From positions 1-64,000 of the forward strand of contig NZ_NFIH01000002.1 of assembly GCF_002161675.1 (NCBI RefSeq): a stretch of DNA of 64,000 nt. The letters run 5' to 3'. Within the stretch, counting starts at the first letter, position 1, and the number at the start of each line of letters is the position of its first letter. Origin of the DNA: Pseudoflavonifractor sp. An44. Its GTDB lineage: Bacteria > Bacillota > Clostridia > Oscillospirales > Oscillospiraceae. Below, piece by piece: positions 15,778-24,546 of the stretch. The notes beneath the pieces are model-generated. The model made no database searches and had not been told where the DNA came from. It saw only the letters and a program-made list of their open reading frames with translations. The position numbers and the translations under genes were made by a program.

Positions 15778-15842
15778 TGTATCTTCACCTCCATAGATTC
15801 TAGCATGTATATGGCAATGTCCGTGGGGGACAGAAACCAACC

Positions 15843-17183
15843 TTAAAAGGGCAATCCCATGCCTTTGATGCGGCTGAGCAGGCCTTTGGCCTTCTTGGGA
15901 TTGGAGAACTGGCGGGTGAGCATCTGAATCGCCTCAAACTGCTTGAGCAGGCGATTGACATCCACCACCTGGGTGCCGGACCCGGCGGCAATGCGCTTTT
16001 TCCGGCTGGAGTTGAGCACGGAGGGATTCTCCCGCTCATAGGGGGTCATGGACTGGATGATGGCTTCGATCTTGCTCAGACCGGCCTCGTCCACATTGAA
16101 GTCCAGCTTCTTGCCGTTCATGCCCGGGAGCATGGCGGCAATGTCCTGCATGGAGCCCATCTTTTTCACCTGTACCAGCTGGTCATAGAAGTCAGCCAAG
16201 GTGAACTTGTTTTTGCGCAGGCGCTCCATCTGTTCGGCGGCCTTTTTGGCGTCCAGGCTCTGCTCGGCCTTCTCAATGAGGGAGAGCACGTCGCCCATGC
16301 CCAAAATACGGCTGGCCATGCGGTCGGGGTGGAACACCTCGATGTTGTCCAGCTTCTCACCGGTGCCGGCAAACTTGATGGGCTTGCCAGTGACGGCTCG
16401 GATGGACAGAGCAGCGCCGCCTCGGGCGTCGCCGTCCAGCTTGGTGAGCATCACGCCGTCAATGTCCAGAGCGTCGTCGAAGGCCTTAGCGGCGTTCACG
16501 GCGTCCTGGCCGATCATGGCGTCCACCACCAGCAGGATCTCGGTGGGGTTGACGGCAGCCTTCACAGCCTTCAGCTCATCCATGAGCTCCTGGTCAATGT
16601 GCAGGCGGCCGGCGGTATCCAAGAACACCATGTCGTTGCCATGTTTTTTGGCATGCTCCACGGCGGCTTTGGCAATGTCAACGGGGTTGGTCTGCCCCAT
16701 CTGGAAGACCGGGATGTCCAGCTGCTCACCCACCACTTCCAACTGCCGGATGGCGGCGGGGCGGTAGATGTCACAGGCGGCCAGCAGGGGGCGCTTGCCC
16801 TGCTTTTTCATCAATCCGGCCAGTTTGGCGCCGTTGGTGGTTTTACCTGCACCCTGCAAGCCCACCAGCATGATCACGGTGGGAGGGGCAGAGGCGATGG
16901 CCAGCTTGCTGTCCCCGCCGCCCATGAGAGAGGTGAGCTCCTCATTGACGATCTTGATGATCATCTGGGCAGGGGTGAGGGACTCCAGCACGTCGGTGCC
17001 TACGGCACGCTCGGTGACAGAAGCCACAAAGTTCTTGACCACCTTAAAGTTGACGTCCGCCTCCAAAAGAGCCATTTTGATCTCTTTCATGGCGACCTTC
17101 ACGTCCGCCTCGCTAATGCGGCCCTTGCCACGCAGGCGTCGGAAGGTGGCGGAGAGTTTTTCCGTTAAGCTTTCAAATGCCAT
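15843..17183 (-). CDS. ffh: Signal recognition particle protein Ffh
   Basis: A 446-residue SRP54 GTPase that binds signal sequences and targets ribosomes to the membrane. The N domain comes first. The G domain has the P-loop [35 protein letters not shown] and [12 protein letters not shown]. The methionine-rich M domain begins near residue 330 and holds the RNA-binding [11 protein letters not shown]. It starts 3 nt after the ylxM stop. The partner 4.5S RNA is not in the window. Confidence 0.97.
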   Translation of the reverse strand: MAFESLTEKLSATFRRLRGKGRISEADVKVAMKEIKMALLEADVNFKVVKNFVASVTERAVGTDVLESLTPAQMIIKIVNEELTSLMGGGDSKLAIASAPPTVIMLVGLQGAGKTTNGAKLAGLMKKQGKRPLLAACDIYRPAAIRQLEVVGEQLDIPVFQMGQTNPVDIAKAAVEHAKKHGNDMVFLDTAGRLHIDQELMDELKAVKAAVNPTEILLVVDAMIGQDAVNAAKAFDDALDIDGVMLTKLDGDARGGAALSIRAVTGKPIKFAGTGEKLDNIEVFHPDRMASRILGMGDVLSLIEKAEQSLDAKKAAEQMERLRKNKFTLADFYDQLVQVKKMGSMQDIAAMLPGMNGKKLDFNVDEAGLSKIEAIIQSMTPYERENPSVLNSSRKKRIAAGSGTQVVDVNRLLKQFEAIQMLTRQFSNPKKAKGLLSRIKGMGLPF

Positions 17184-17186
17184 AGC

Positions 17187-17558
17187 TTACTCCTGTTTGA
17201 GTTTGGCGGTGTGTTCCTTAATACTCAGGGCGATCTCCTCCAGGGTAGAGGCGGTACAGGACCCGGCTCGCACAGCCTGGAGTAGTCGGTCAGCCGCTTC
17301 GTCAATGGCCAGCAGTTCTTTCTGGCTCTGGTGGAAGCGGCGGATGAGGTGAGTTTTCTCCTCAATCTCGTCCATGGCGGCCTCTGCCCGGACAATCACG
17401 TCCCGGACACCCTGGCGGGAGATGCCGTAGTTTTCGGCGATCTCGGACAGGGACAGGTCGTCGTTGTAGTAGAGATCGAAGAACTCTTTCTGACGATCGG
17501 TGAGCAGATCCCCATAAAAATCATAGAGCATCGACATGCGGTACGCCTGATTCTTCAT
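17187..17558 (-). CDS. ylxM: YlxM-family SRP-associated HTH protein
   Basis: A 123-residue UPF0122 protein resembling sigma region 4. The helix-turn-helix is LSLSEIAENYGISRQGVRDVI at residues 36-57, preceded by LTDRQKEFFDLYYNDD. YlxM stimulates SRP GTPase activity in some Gram-positives. ATG 17558 is taken because the GTG at 17567 is part of the AAGGAGGTG ribosome site. First gene of the operon, with a strong promoter upstream. Confidence 0.93.
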   Translation of the reverse strand: MKNQAYRMSMLYDFYGDLLTDRQKEFFDLYYNDDLSLSEIAENYGISRQGVRDVIVRAEAAMDEIEEKTHLIRRFHQSQKELLAIDEAADRLLQAVRAGSCTASTLEEIALSIKEHTAKLKQE

Positions 17559-17582
17559 GGTGAGCACCTCCTTGACCGCGGG

Positions 17583-17606
17583 TTGTAAAGCAGACGAACT
17601 TTACAA
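17583..17606 (-). promoter_or_regulatory. Inverted repeat in the ylxM-ffh leader
   Basis: TTGTAAAG (17583-17590) and CTTTACAA (17599-17606) form an 8-bp inverted repeat with an 8-nt loop, right after the predicted transcription start. It could be an RNA hairpin or an operator. Confidence 0.4.
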
Positions 17607-17611
17607 TGGAT

Positions 17612-17640
17612 ACTATACCATAGCCATCTCGGGCTGTCAA
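17612..17640 (-). promoter_or_regulatory. Promoter of the ylxM-ffh-rpsP operon
   Basis: On the minus strand a consensus TTGACA (17635-17640), 17 bp, TATAGT (17612-17617), about 54 nt upstream of ylxM. Confidence 0.85.
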
Positions 17641-17757
17641 GGGAAAACACTTTCCATATACCTGGACAAATACAACAAAAATAACCTCCCCTCAAAAGTG
17701 TAGTTGTGGATTTTGCTGCAATGAAACGTGTGGAAAGGGGTGTGGCTGTTTTTATAG

Positions 17758-17785
17758 TGGAAAGATGGAGAAAATGATGTATAAT
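17758..17785 (+). promoter_or_regulatory. Predicted promoter of the M16 peptidase-lgt-folD operon
   Basis: TGGAAA (17758-17763), 16 bp, perfect TATAAT (17780-17785), 33 nt before the first ATG. The -35 box is imperfect. Confidence 0.55.
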
Positions 17786-17818
17786 ATGCGTACTGAAATT
17801 CCCTGAAGGAGGAACGGT

Positions 17819-19102
17819 ATGGAGCGATTCCACAAAACCCTGGCTGACGGGGTAGAGTTGGTCATGACACGAACCAACCAATTCAAAACCGGTGTATTCA
17901 GCGTGACGTTGACGGTGCCCCTGCGGGCGGACACCGCCACGGCCTACGCTTTAATTCCCGATGTCCTGTATCGGGGCAGTCGGAACCATCCCAACATGGA
18001 GAGCCTGTCCGCTGCCACGGACGAGCTCTACGGCGCATCCCTGGGCCCTGCGGTCCGTCAGCGGGGAGAGAGCCAGTGTGTGGGATTCCAATGCAGCTTT
18101 ATTGACGATCACTACGCCCTGGACGGTATGGCAGTGTTGGAGCCCGCCTTTGCTCTGGTGGGGGAGATTCTGCTGGACCCCTACACGGAGAACGGGGTGT
18201 TTTCCCAGGACTTTGTGGCCAGTGAAGGGTCCAATCTGGCCGACCGCATCGCTGCCCGGGTCAACGATAAGCGGGGCTGGTCCATCTTCCGGCTGGTACA
18301 GGAGATGTGCGCCCAGGAGGCCTATGCCGTGGACAAGCTGGGGGATGCCCAGACCGCCCGCAGCATGACGGCCCAGGAGCTGTGGGACCATTATCGGACT
18401 CTGCTCCGGACCAGCCGTGTTACTTTTTATTATGGTGGTTCTGCCGATGTGGAGCGGGTGGAGCAGGCCATTGCTAACTCCTTTGCTCCGCTGCTCTCTG
18501 CCAGACAGGCTCCGGTGGTGTGCCAGGTGGTGGGCCGTCCCCAGAGCGGCGAGGTGCGGGAGGTCACCGATGCCATGGATGTCACCCAGGGTAAGTTGGC
18601 CTTGGGCTTCCGCACCGGTGGGGTGGTGGTGAACCATCCCCAGTTTGCGGCGCTGCTGGTGTGCAACGCCCTGTACGGCGGCACCGCCCACTCCAAGCTG
18701 TTTACCAATGTGCGGGAGAAGATGAGCCTTTGCTATTTCGCCTCCTCCATGCTGGATAAGGTGAAGGGGCTGATGGTGGTGTCCTCGGGGGTGGAGTTTG
18801 CCAAGTTCGGCATGGCCAAGGAGGCCATCCTGGCCCAGCTGGAAGCCATCCGTCAAGGGAACTTCACCCAGGAGGAGCTGGAAGCTGCCATCCGCTCGGT
18901 GGTCAACGCCCTGGTCAGCCGCAAGGACAGCCAGGGTCTGATGGAGGACGACGGGGTGTCCACGGCGCTGTCTGGGGGAGACCCTACCCGCCCGGACGAT
19001 CTGGCCCAGCAGGTGGAGCAGGTCACCCATGCCGATGTGGTGGCGGTGGCTCAAATGCTGGCGCTGGATACCATTTATTATCTCACTGGGGAGGAGGGCT
19101 GA
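17819..19102 (+). CDS. yfmF: M16-family peptidase-like protein YfmF (no catalytic motif)
   Basis: A 427-residue M16 homologue. The HxxEH zinc motif is absent from the first domain, as in other YfmF/YmfF proteins, so it is most likely the non-catalytic half of a heterodimer with the next gene. Strand-rich regions such as VTQGKLALGFRTGGV and the C-terminal LTGEEG are typical. Homologues are annotated as EF-P 5-aminopentanol modification-associated. ATG 17819 follows AAGGAGGAAC. It is one base from yfmH. Confidence 0.88.
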   Translation: MERFHKTLADGVELVMTRTNQFKTGVFSVTLTVPLRADTATAYALIPDVLYRGSRNHPNMESLSAATDELYGASLGPAVRQRGESQCVGFQCSFIDDHYALDGMAVLEPAFALVGEILLDPYTENGVFSQDFVASEGSNLADRIAARVNDKRGWSIFRLVQEMCAQEAYAVDKLGDAQTARSMTAQELWDHYRTLLRTSRVTFYYGGSADVERVEQAIANSFAPLLSARQAPVVCQVVGRPQSGEVREVTDAMDVTQGKLALGFRTGGVVVNHPQFAALLVCNALYGGTAHSKLFTNVREKMSLCYFASSMLDKVKGLMVVSSGVEFAKFGMAKEAILAQLEAIRQGNFTQEELEAAIRSVVNALVSRKDSQGLMEDDGVSTALSGGDPTRPDDLAQQVEQVTHADVVAVAQMLALDTIYYLTGEEG

Positions 19103-19103
19103 T

Positions 19104-20399
19104 ATGGAACTGCGGGAATATCAACTGCTGGGCGAGAATATCCATCGCCACCGCCTGGAAAACGGGCTGGAGATTCTGGTGGATGTGCGGCCGGAATACG
19201 CCAAACAATTCGCCTTTTTTGCCACCCGTTACGGTGGCATGCACCTGCGCTTTCACAACGAGGACGGGCACTGGGTGGACACCCCGGCGGGAGTGGCCCA
19301 CTTCCTGGAGCACAAGATGTTTGATTCCGAGGAGGGCAATGTGCTGCAAATCATGGCTGCCAATGGGGCTGTGGACAATGCCTTTACCGCTGCGGCCATC
19401 ACGGGGTACTATTTTGAATGTACCCGGGGCTTTGAGGATAACCTGCGCACCCTGCTGAGTTTTGTCACCACTCCTTATTTTACTCAGGAGAGCGTGGCCA
19501 AGGAGCAGGGCATTATTGCCCAGGAAATCCGGATGTGCCTGGACGACCCGGATGTGGAAGTGTACTACCAGCTCATGGAGGCCATGTATCAAAACCACCC
19601 GGTGCGGGTGCGGGTGGCAGGCAGCGAGGCATCCATTGCCCAGATCACCCCGGAGGTGCTGTACCGCTGTCATGAGGCCTTTTACCGCCCGGATAACATG
19701 GTGCTGTGCGTGGCGGGCTCTGTGGACCCCCAGCGGGTGGTGGAGCTGGCCCGGGAGATTGTGACCCACACCGGAGGTGGCGTGGGTCAGGCGGACCTGG
19801 GGCAAAAGGAGCCGGTCCAGGTGGCCCAGTCCTACGTGCAGCGGGAGATGCCAGTGTCTGTGCCGGTGTTCGAGCTGGGCGTGAAGGGAACCCCTGCCCC
19901 GGAGGGGCAGGAGCTTCGCCAGCAGCTGGTGGGAGAACTGGTGTGCGACGTGCTCTTTGGCGCCTCTGCGCCCCTGTACACCAAGCTGTATGAGGAGGGA
20001 CTCATCAACAGCAGCTTCGGCGGAGACTACGAGTCGGTGCCGGGATGTGCCTACCTCATGGCAGGCGGCGAGAGCCGGGACCCCAAGGCGGTACGGGATG
20101 CCGTGCTGGCCGAGGCCCAGCGGCTGTGCCGGGAGGGTCTGGACCCGGAGCTGTGGGAGCGCCTGAAAAAGGCCGCCTACGGCAGCATGGTGCGGCGGCT
20201 CAACTCCCTGGAGGACACCTGCATTGAGCTGGCCCAGAACTATTTCCGGGGTGAGGAGTATCTGAACTTCCCCCAGTGTTTCCAGAGCATTGAGTGGGAG
20301 GATGCCAGAGCGATGCTGGAGCAGTGGTGTGTGCCGGAGCGGGTAGCCCTGTCGGTGGTGTGCCCGGTGGGTACAGGCGATCAGGAAAGGTGGGATTGA
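19104..20399 (+). CDS. yfmH: M16-family zinc metallopeptidase YfmH
   Basis: A 431-residue peptidase with the intact inverted zinc motif HFLEH (in GVAHFLEHKMF) and the downstream Glu in FECTRGFEDNLR. It probably pairs with YfmF; M16 heterodimers enclose small peptide substrates. ATG 19104 follows GGAGGAGGG, 1 nt after the yfmF stop. The substrate is unknown from sequence. Confidence 0.92.
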   Translation: MELREYQLLGENIHRHRLENGLEILVDVRPEYAKQFAFFATRYGGMHLRFHNEDGHWVDTPAGVAHFLEHKMFDSEEGNVLQIMAANGAVDNAFTAAAITGYYFECTRGFEDNLRTLLSFVTTPYFTQESVAKEQGIIAQEIRMCLDDPDVEVYYQLMEAMYQNHPVRVRVAGSEASIAQITPEVLYRCHEAFYRPDNMVLCVAGSVDPQRVVELAREIVTHTGGGVGQADLGQKEPVQVAQSYVQREMPVSVPVFELGVKGTPAPEGQELRQQLVGELVCDVLFGASAPLYTKLYEEGLINSSFGGDYESVPGCAYLMAGGESRDPKAVRDAVLAEAQRLCREGLDPELWERLKKAAYGSMVRRLNSLEDTCIELAQNYFRGEEYLNFPQCFQSIEWEDARAMLEQWCVPERVALSVVCPVGTGDQERWD

Positions 20400-20401
20400 T
20401 C

Positions 20402-21325
20402 GTGGTCAATACGGTGTCGTTTCCCGGCCTGGGCCTGGAATTTACCCTCAACCGGGTGGCGCTGAACCTGTTTGGTAAGGACATCTATTGGTATGGCGTC
20501 ATTATCGCCTTTGGATTTCTGCTGGCGGTGTTTTACTGTACGAAAAAGGCTGCCAGCTTGGGCGTGAACAGTGAAAAACTCATTGATATGTTGTTTTTCG
20601 CGGTGCCCCTGGCCATCATCGGGGCCAGAGCTTACTATGTGATTTTCTATCTGTCTCAGTTTCGCGCCGCAGACGGCTCCTTTGACTGGGGGCGGGCCAT
20701 TGCCATCTGGGACGGCGGCCTGGCCATCTACGGCGGTGTGATCGCGGCGGTGATCACCGTAGCGGTATACTGCAAGGTGCGCCACCAGTCCTTTTGGAAC
20801 TATGCGGATGTGGGCTGTTACGGGCTGCTCATTGGTCAGGCCATTGGCCGCTGGGGCAACTTTGTCAATGTGGAGGCCTACGGCGGCCTGACTACGCTGC
20901 CTTGGCGCATGTGCTCCACCTCCATTGCCAATGAGCTGATGGACAAGGGCCTGCTGGAGTCCCAGGAGGCATATCAGAGCATTTTGGACGGCACCCTGGG
21001 CGTACACCCCACCTTCCTCTATGAATCTCTGTGGAATGTGCTGGGCTTTGTGCTCTTGGTGCTGCTGGCTCGGAAGGGGCGGAAATTTGATGGACAGATT
21101 TTCCTGTCCTATGTGGCATGGTACGGCGTTGGCCGTGCCATCATCGAAGGGATGCGCACCGACAGCCTGTATTTCTTTGGCACCGGGCTGCGCACGTCTC
21201 AAATGGTGGGAATTATTTCTGCGGTGGCCGCCATTGTCATCATGGTGATTCAATGGAAGCGGGGGAAGGGTGTTACGCCGCCCCTGACTGCGGCCGGGAA
21301 GGAGCAAGAAGAACATGGCAATTAA
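20402..21325 (+). CDS. lgt: Prolipoprotein diacylglyceryl transferase
   Basis: A 307-residue polytopic membrane enzyme that adds diacylglycerol to the lipobox Cys of prolipoproteins, such as the one at 2812. Signatures are GGLAIYGGVIAA and GRWGNFVNVEAYGG. About seven hydrophobic segments are visible. The start is GTG 20402 or TTG 20396, both just after GGAAAGGTGG. The TTG would overlap the yfmH stop. It overlaps folD by 11 nt. Confidence 0.94.
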   Translation: MVNTVSFPGLGLEFTLNRVALNLFGKDIYWYGVIIAFGFLLAVFYCTKKAASLGVNSEKLIDMLFFAVPLAIIGARAYYVIFYLSQFRAADGSFDWGRAIAIWDGGLAIYGGVIAAVITVAVYCKVRHQSFWNYADVGCYGLLIGQAIGRWGNFVNVEAYGGLTTLPWRMCSTSIANELMDKGLLESQEAYQSILDGTLGVHPTFLYESLWNVLGFVLLVLLARKGRKFDGQIFLSYVAWYGVGRAIIEGMRTDSLYFFGTGLRTSQMVGIISAVAAIVIMVIQWKRGKGVTPPLTAAGKEQEEHGN

Positions 21326-22154
21326 GATGGATGGCCTGGCTCTGGCCAAAAAGTTAAAGGAACAGGCCAGGGAGGAAGCGGCACAGCTGCGGCGCAGACC
21401 GGGCCTTGCGGTCATTATCGTGGGGGACAATCCTGCCTCCCGGGTATACGTCAACAGCAAGCGCAAGGACTGCGAGGAGTGCGATTATTACAGTGAGGAG
21501 TACGCCCTGCCGGAGACCAGCAGCCAGCAGGAACTGCTGGAGCTCATTGGCGAGCTGAACCGCCGGGAGGACATCGACGGTATTCTGGTGCAGCTGCCTC
21601 TGCCCCGGGGCTTCTGTGAGGAAGAGGTACTGTTGGCCATTGATCCCGGCAAGGATGTGGACTGTTTCCACCCCTATAACGTGGGAAAGCTTACCATTGG
21701 CCAGCCGGTGTTCCAGCCCTGTACCCCCGGCGGCGTCATGGAGCTGCTGAAGGAGTACCACATTGACCCCACTGGGAAGCGGTGTGTGGTGCTGGGGCGC
21801 TCCAACATTGTGGGCAAGCCAATGGCCATGCTGCTGCTCCACGCCCATGGCACCGTCACCGTCTGCCATTCCCGGACCCCGGATATGAAAGAGATCGCCG
21901 CCACGGCGGACATTCTGGTCTCTGCTGTAGGCCAGGTGGGCCTGGTCACCGGGGATATAGTGAAGGAGGGAGCGGTGGTCATCGACGTGGCCATGAACCG
22001 CAACGCCGAGGGCAAGCTGTGCGGCGATGTGGTGGTGGAGGAAGTGGAGCCCAAAGCCTCCTATCTCACCCCCGTGCCCGGCGGCGTGGGCCCCATGACT
22101 CGGGCTATGCTCATGCTAAATACCTTGACCGCGGCCAAAAACCATTTGAAATAA
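21315..22154 (+). CDS. folD: Methylenetetrahydrofolate dehydrogenase/cyclohydrolase
   Basis: A 279-residue bifunctional FolD interconverting methylene-, methenyl- and formyl-tetrahydrofolate. Motifs are YVNSKRKDCEECD with the catalytic Lys, the GILVQLPLP block, VLGRSNIVGKPMA at the NADP site and PVPGGVGPMTRAML at the C-terminus. It supplies one-carbon units together with glyA nearby. It ends at a strong hairpin. Confidence 0.97.
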   Translation: MAIKMDGLALAKKLKEQAREEAAQLRRRPGLAVIIVGDNPASRVYVNSKRKDCEECDYYSEEYALPETSSQQELLELIGELNRREDIDGILVQLPLPRGFCEEEVLLAIDPGKDVDCFHPYNVGKLTIGQPVFQPCTPGGVMELLKEYHIDPTGKRCVVLGRSNIVGKPMAMLLLHAHGTVTVCHSRTPDMKEIAATADILVSAVGQVGLVTGDIVKEGAVVIDVAMNRNAEGKLCGDVVVEEVEPKASYLTPVPGGVGPMTRAMLMLNTLTAAKNHLK

Positions 22155-22186
22155 AGCAAGCCCCGCCGAGATCGGCGGGGCTTGCT
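22155..22186. terminator. Bidirectional hairpin between folD and nth
   Basis: AGCAAGCCCCGCCGA and TCGGCGGGGCTTGCT form a 15-bp stem directly after the folD stop. The convergent nth gene ends 3 nt away. The T-run is short. Confidence 0.8.
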
Positions 22187-22188
22187 GC

Positions 22189-22827
22189 TTACAATTTAGC
22201 CGCGTAGTCACACACGGGAGCCAAGGGGCACATGCCGCACTTGGCCTGGCGGGCGGTGCAGATGGCCCGGCCGTGGAGCACCAGGCGGTGGCAGAAGTCG
22301 TTGGACTCCTCCGGGGGGAGAATTTCCCGCAGTTGCTTTTCCACTTTGCCGGGGTCCTTGGTGCCATCGGTGAGGCCCAGACGTCCGGAGATACGGATGC
22401 AGTGGGTGTCTGCCACCACCACACCTGGGGTGTGGAACACATCGCCCAAAATCAGATTGGCGGTCTTGCGCCCTACGCCGGGCAGCGCCACCAACTCCTC
22501 CATGGTGCCGGGGACCTTTCCGCCGTGTTGGGATAGGAGCATCTGGGCGCACAGCACCAGGTCCCGGCTCTTGGCCCGGAAGAATCCGCAGGAGTGGATG
22601 TATTCCCCCACTTCCTCCACGTCTGCCTGGGCGAAGGCCTCCAGAGTGGGGAAGCGGGCGAAGAGGGCGGGGGTGACTTGGTTGACCCGCTCATCGGTGC
22701 ACTGGGCGGAGAGCCGCACCGCAAAGAGTAATTCATAGTCTTTCTTATATTGCAGCGAGCAGATGCCGTCGGGATAGAGCTGCTTGAGTCCATCCACCAT
22801 GGCACGGACTTGCTGGGGAGTTTTCAT
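22189..22827 (-). CDS. nth: Endonuclease III
   Basis: A 212-residue DNA glycosylase/AP lyase for oxidised pyrimidines. The helix-hairpin-helix is LPGVGRKTANLIL with the catalytic Lys, followed by VVADTHCIRISGRLGL with the catalytic Asp. The 4Fe-4S cluster ligands are C-x6-C-x2-C-x5-C near the C-terminus (CTARQAKCGMCPLAPVC). ATG 22827 follows AGAGGTGAT. Confidence 0.95.
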   Translation of the reverse strand: MKTPQQVRAMVDGLKQLYPDGICSLQYKKDYELLFAVRLSAQCTDERVNQVTPALFARFPTLEAFAQADVEEVGEYIHSCGFFRAKSRDLVLCAQMLLSQHGGKVPGTMEELVALPGVGRKTANLILGDVFHTPGVVVADTHCIRISGRLGLTDGTKDPGKVEKQLREILPPEESNDFCHRLVLHGRAICTARQAKCGMCPLAPVCDYAAKL

Positions 22828-22897
22828 ATGTATCACCTCTGGCGATATCATACCATAGACCCAGGGGGAATGTCACGAAACTTTCACGGTTTATCTA

Positions 22898-22926
22898 TTG
22901 CTTTATTAGAATAAAGCGGATATAAT
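22898..22926 (+). promoter_or_regulatory. Promoter of glyA (TTGCTT-17-TATAAT)
   Basis: TTGCTT (22898-22903), 17 bp, TATAAT (22921-22926), 38 nt before the ATG. Confidence 0.75.
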
Positions 22927-22964
22927 AGGGCACAACTAGCTCATAAGAGAAAGGTGGAACAACC

Positions 22965-24215
22965 ATGGTTTTGGAGTATATGGATTTTGTATCCAAAATG
23001 GACCCTGAGGTGGGCGCTGCCATCCAGGCCGAATATCAAAGACAGTGTGACAACATCGAGCTGATTGCCTCGGAAAACATCGTCTCTGAGACGGTGCTGG
23101 CCGCAGCGGGCAGCGTGCTCACCAACAAGTACGCAGAAGGGTACTCCGGCAAGCGCTATTATGGCGGCTGCCAGTGCGTGGACGTGGTGGAGACCCTGGC
23201 CATCCAGCGGGCCTGCCAGCTCTACGGGGCCAAGTTTGCCAATGTGCAGCCCCACTCCGGAGCTCAGGCCAACTACGCCGTGTATATGGCCCTGTGCCAG
23301 CCCGGGGACACCGTGCTGGGCATGAACCTGGACCACGGCGGGCATTTGACCCACGGCAGTCCGGTGAATTTCTCCGGCAAATATTACAACGTGGTGGCCT
23401 ACGGTGTGGACGAGGAGACCGGTTACATCGACTACGACCAGCTGGAGCGGGTGGCCAAGGAGTGCAAGCCCAAGATGATCGTGGCTGGTGCCTCCGCCTA
23501 TCCCAGAACCATCGACTTTGCCCGCTTCCGTGCCATTGCTGATGAGGTGGGCGCCTATCTGTGGGTGGATATGGCCCACATTGCTGGCCTGGTGGCCGCT
23601 GGGCTCCACCCCTCTCCCGTGCCCTACGCCCATGTGGTGACCACCACCACTCACAAGACTCTGCGTGGTCCCCGTGGCGGTATGATTCTCACCAACGACG
23701 AGGACCTGGCCAAGAAGATCAACTCCGCCATCTTCCCCGGAGCTCAGGGCGGACCTCTGATGCACATCATCGCTGCCAAGGCGGTGGCACTGGGCGAGGC
23801 CCTGAAGCCGGAGTTCAAGGTGTACCAGCAGCAGGTGGTGGACAACGCCCGGGCTCTGGCCCAGGGGCTTATGAGCCGGGGCATGAACCTAGTGTCCGGC
23901 GGCACCGATAACCACCTGGCTCTGGTGGACCTGCGCAATCTGGGCGACCTCACCGGCAAGGAGCTGGAGCGCCGCCTGGACGAGGTGCGCATTACCGTCA
24001 ACAAAAACAAGGTGCCCGGAGATCCCCGCTCTCCCTTCCAGACCAGCGGCATCCGGGTGGGCAGCCCTGCGGTGACCAGCCGTGGCTTTACCACCGCCGA
24101 CATGGACCAGGTGGCCCAGTATATCGCATGGGCGGCCACAGATTTCGAAAACAAGGCGGAGGAGATTCGCCAGGGCGTGGCCCAACTCACCCAGGCCCAC
24201 CCCATCTACCGATAA
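22965..24215 (+). CDS. glyA: Serine hydroxymethyltransferase
   Basis: A 416-residue PLP enzyme converting serine and tetrahydrofolate to glycine and methylene-tetrahydrofolate. The PLP lysine lies in [26 protein letters not shown] and [13 protein letters not shown] are N-terminal signatures. ATG 22965 follows GAAAGGTGG. It is monocistronic with its own promoter and terminator. Confidence 0.97.
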   Translation: MVLEYMDFVSKMDPEVGAAIQAEYQRQCDNIELIASENIVSETVLAAAGSVLTNKYAEGYSGKRYYGGCQCVDVVETLAIQRACQLYGAKFANVQPHSGAQANYAVYMALCQPGDTVLGMNLDHGGHLTHGSPVNFSGKYYNVVAYGVDEETGYIDYDQLERVAKECKPKMIVAGASAYPRTIDFARFRAIADEVGAYLWVDMAHIAGLVAAGLHPSPVPYAHVVTTTTHKTLRGPRGGMILTNDEDLAKKINSAIFPGAQGGPLMHIIAAKAVALGEALKPEFKVYQQQVVDNARALAQGLMSRGMNLVSGGTDNHLALVDLRNLGDLTGKELERRLDEVRITVNKNKVPGDPRSPFQTSGIRVGSPAVTSRGFTTADMDQVAQYIAWAATDFENKAEEIRQGVAQLTQAHPIYR

Positions 24216-24229
24216 CGATAAGATAAAAC

Positions 24230-24261
24230 ATGTGCCTGACGGCTTCGGCCGCCAGGCACAT
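24230..24261 (+). terminator. glyA terminator with UUCG tetraloop
   Basis: ATGTGCCTG pairs with CAGGCACAT. After one mismatch, CGGC-TTCG-GCCG extends the stem with a very stable tetraloop. TTTC follows. Confidence 0.75.
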
Positions 24262-24546
24262 TTCAGACTGTCAAAAAAATTCATGTTCGTGCAAGAGGGA
24301 CCAATTGACTTACCATTACGCCAAAGCCCTCGGCAGAGTTTTCCCATCCGCAGATGGGAAAATAAATTAAAATCTGTTTTTTTCGAGGACATGTGCATCG
24401 GAAAAAACTCTTCTCAGCCCGCCAGTGTGGAATTGGGTCGCCCTTTGACCCAATTATGCATGCAGCGGGCTGTAGCCCATCTCAAAAATGCTGGCATTTT
24501 TGAGAAGCGTGTGCCTGGCAGCTCCGGCTGCCAGGCACATTTTTGG
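24262..24546. other. Hairpin-rich spacer, no protein gene
   Basis: This 285-base spacer holds five further stems. They are TTTTCCCATC/GATGGGAAAA (24339-24362); an outer CAGCCCGC/GCGGGCTG (24415-24472) enclosing AATTGGGTC/GACCCAATT (24431-24455); CTCAAAAATGC/GCATTTTTGAG (24481-24504); and TGTGCCTGGCAGC/GCTGCCAGGCACA (24510-24539), a terminator-like hairpin followed by T5. The last resembles the glyA terminator in sequence, so the spacer is bounded by two related hairpins. It may be a structured RNA, a non-autonomous repeat element or stacked terminators. I see no reading frame worth calling. Confidence 0.55.

Noticed and set aside
24230-24546. CRISPR array
   Set aside because: Stems differ in sequence and spacing; there is no regular repeat-spacer pattern and no cas genes. 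I saw no CRISPR array anywhere in the window.
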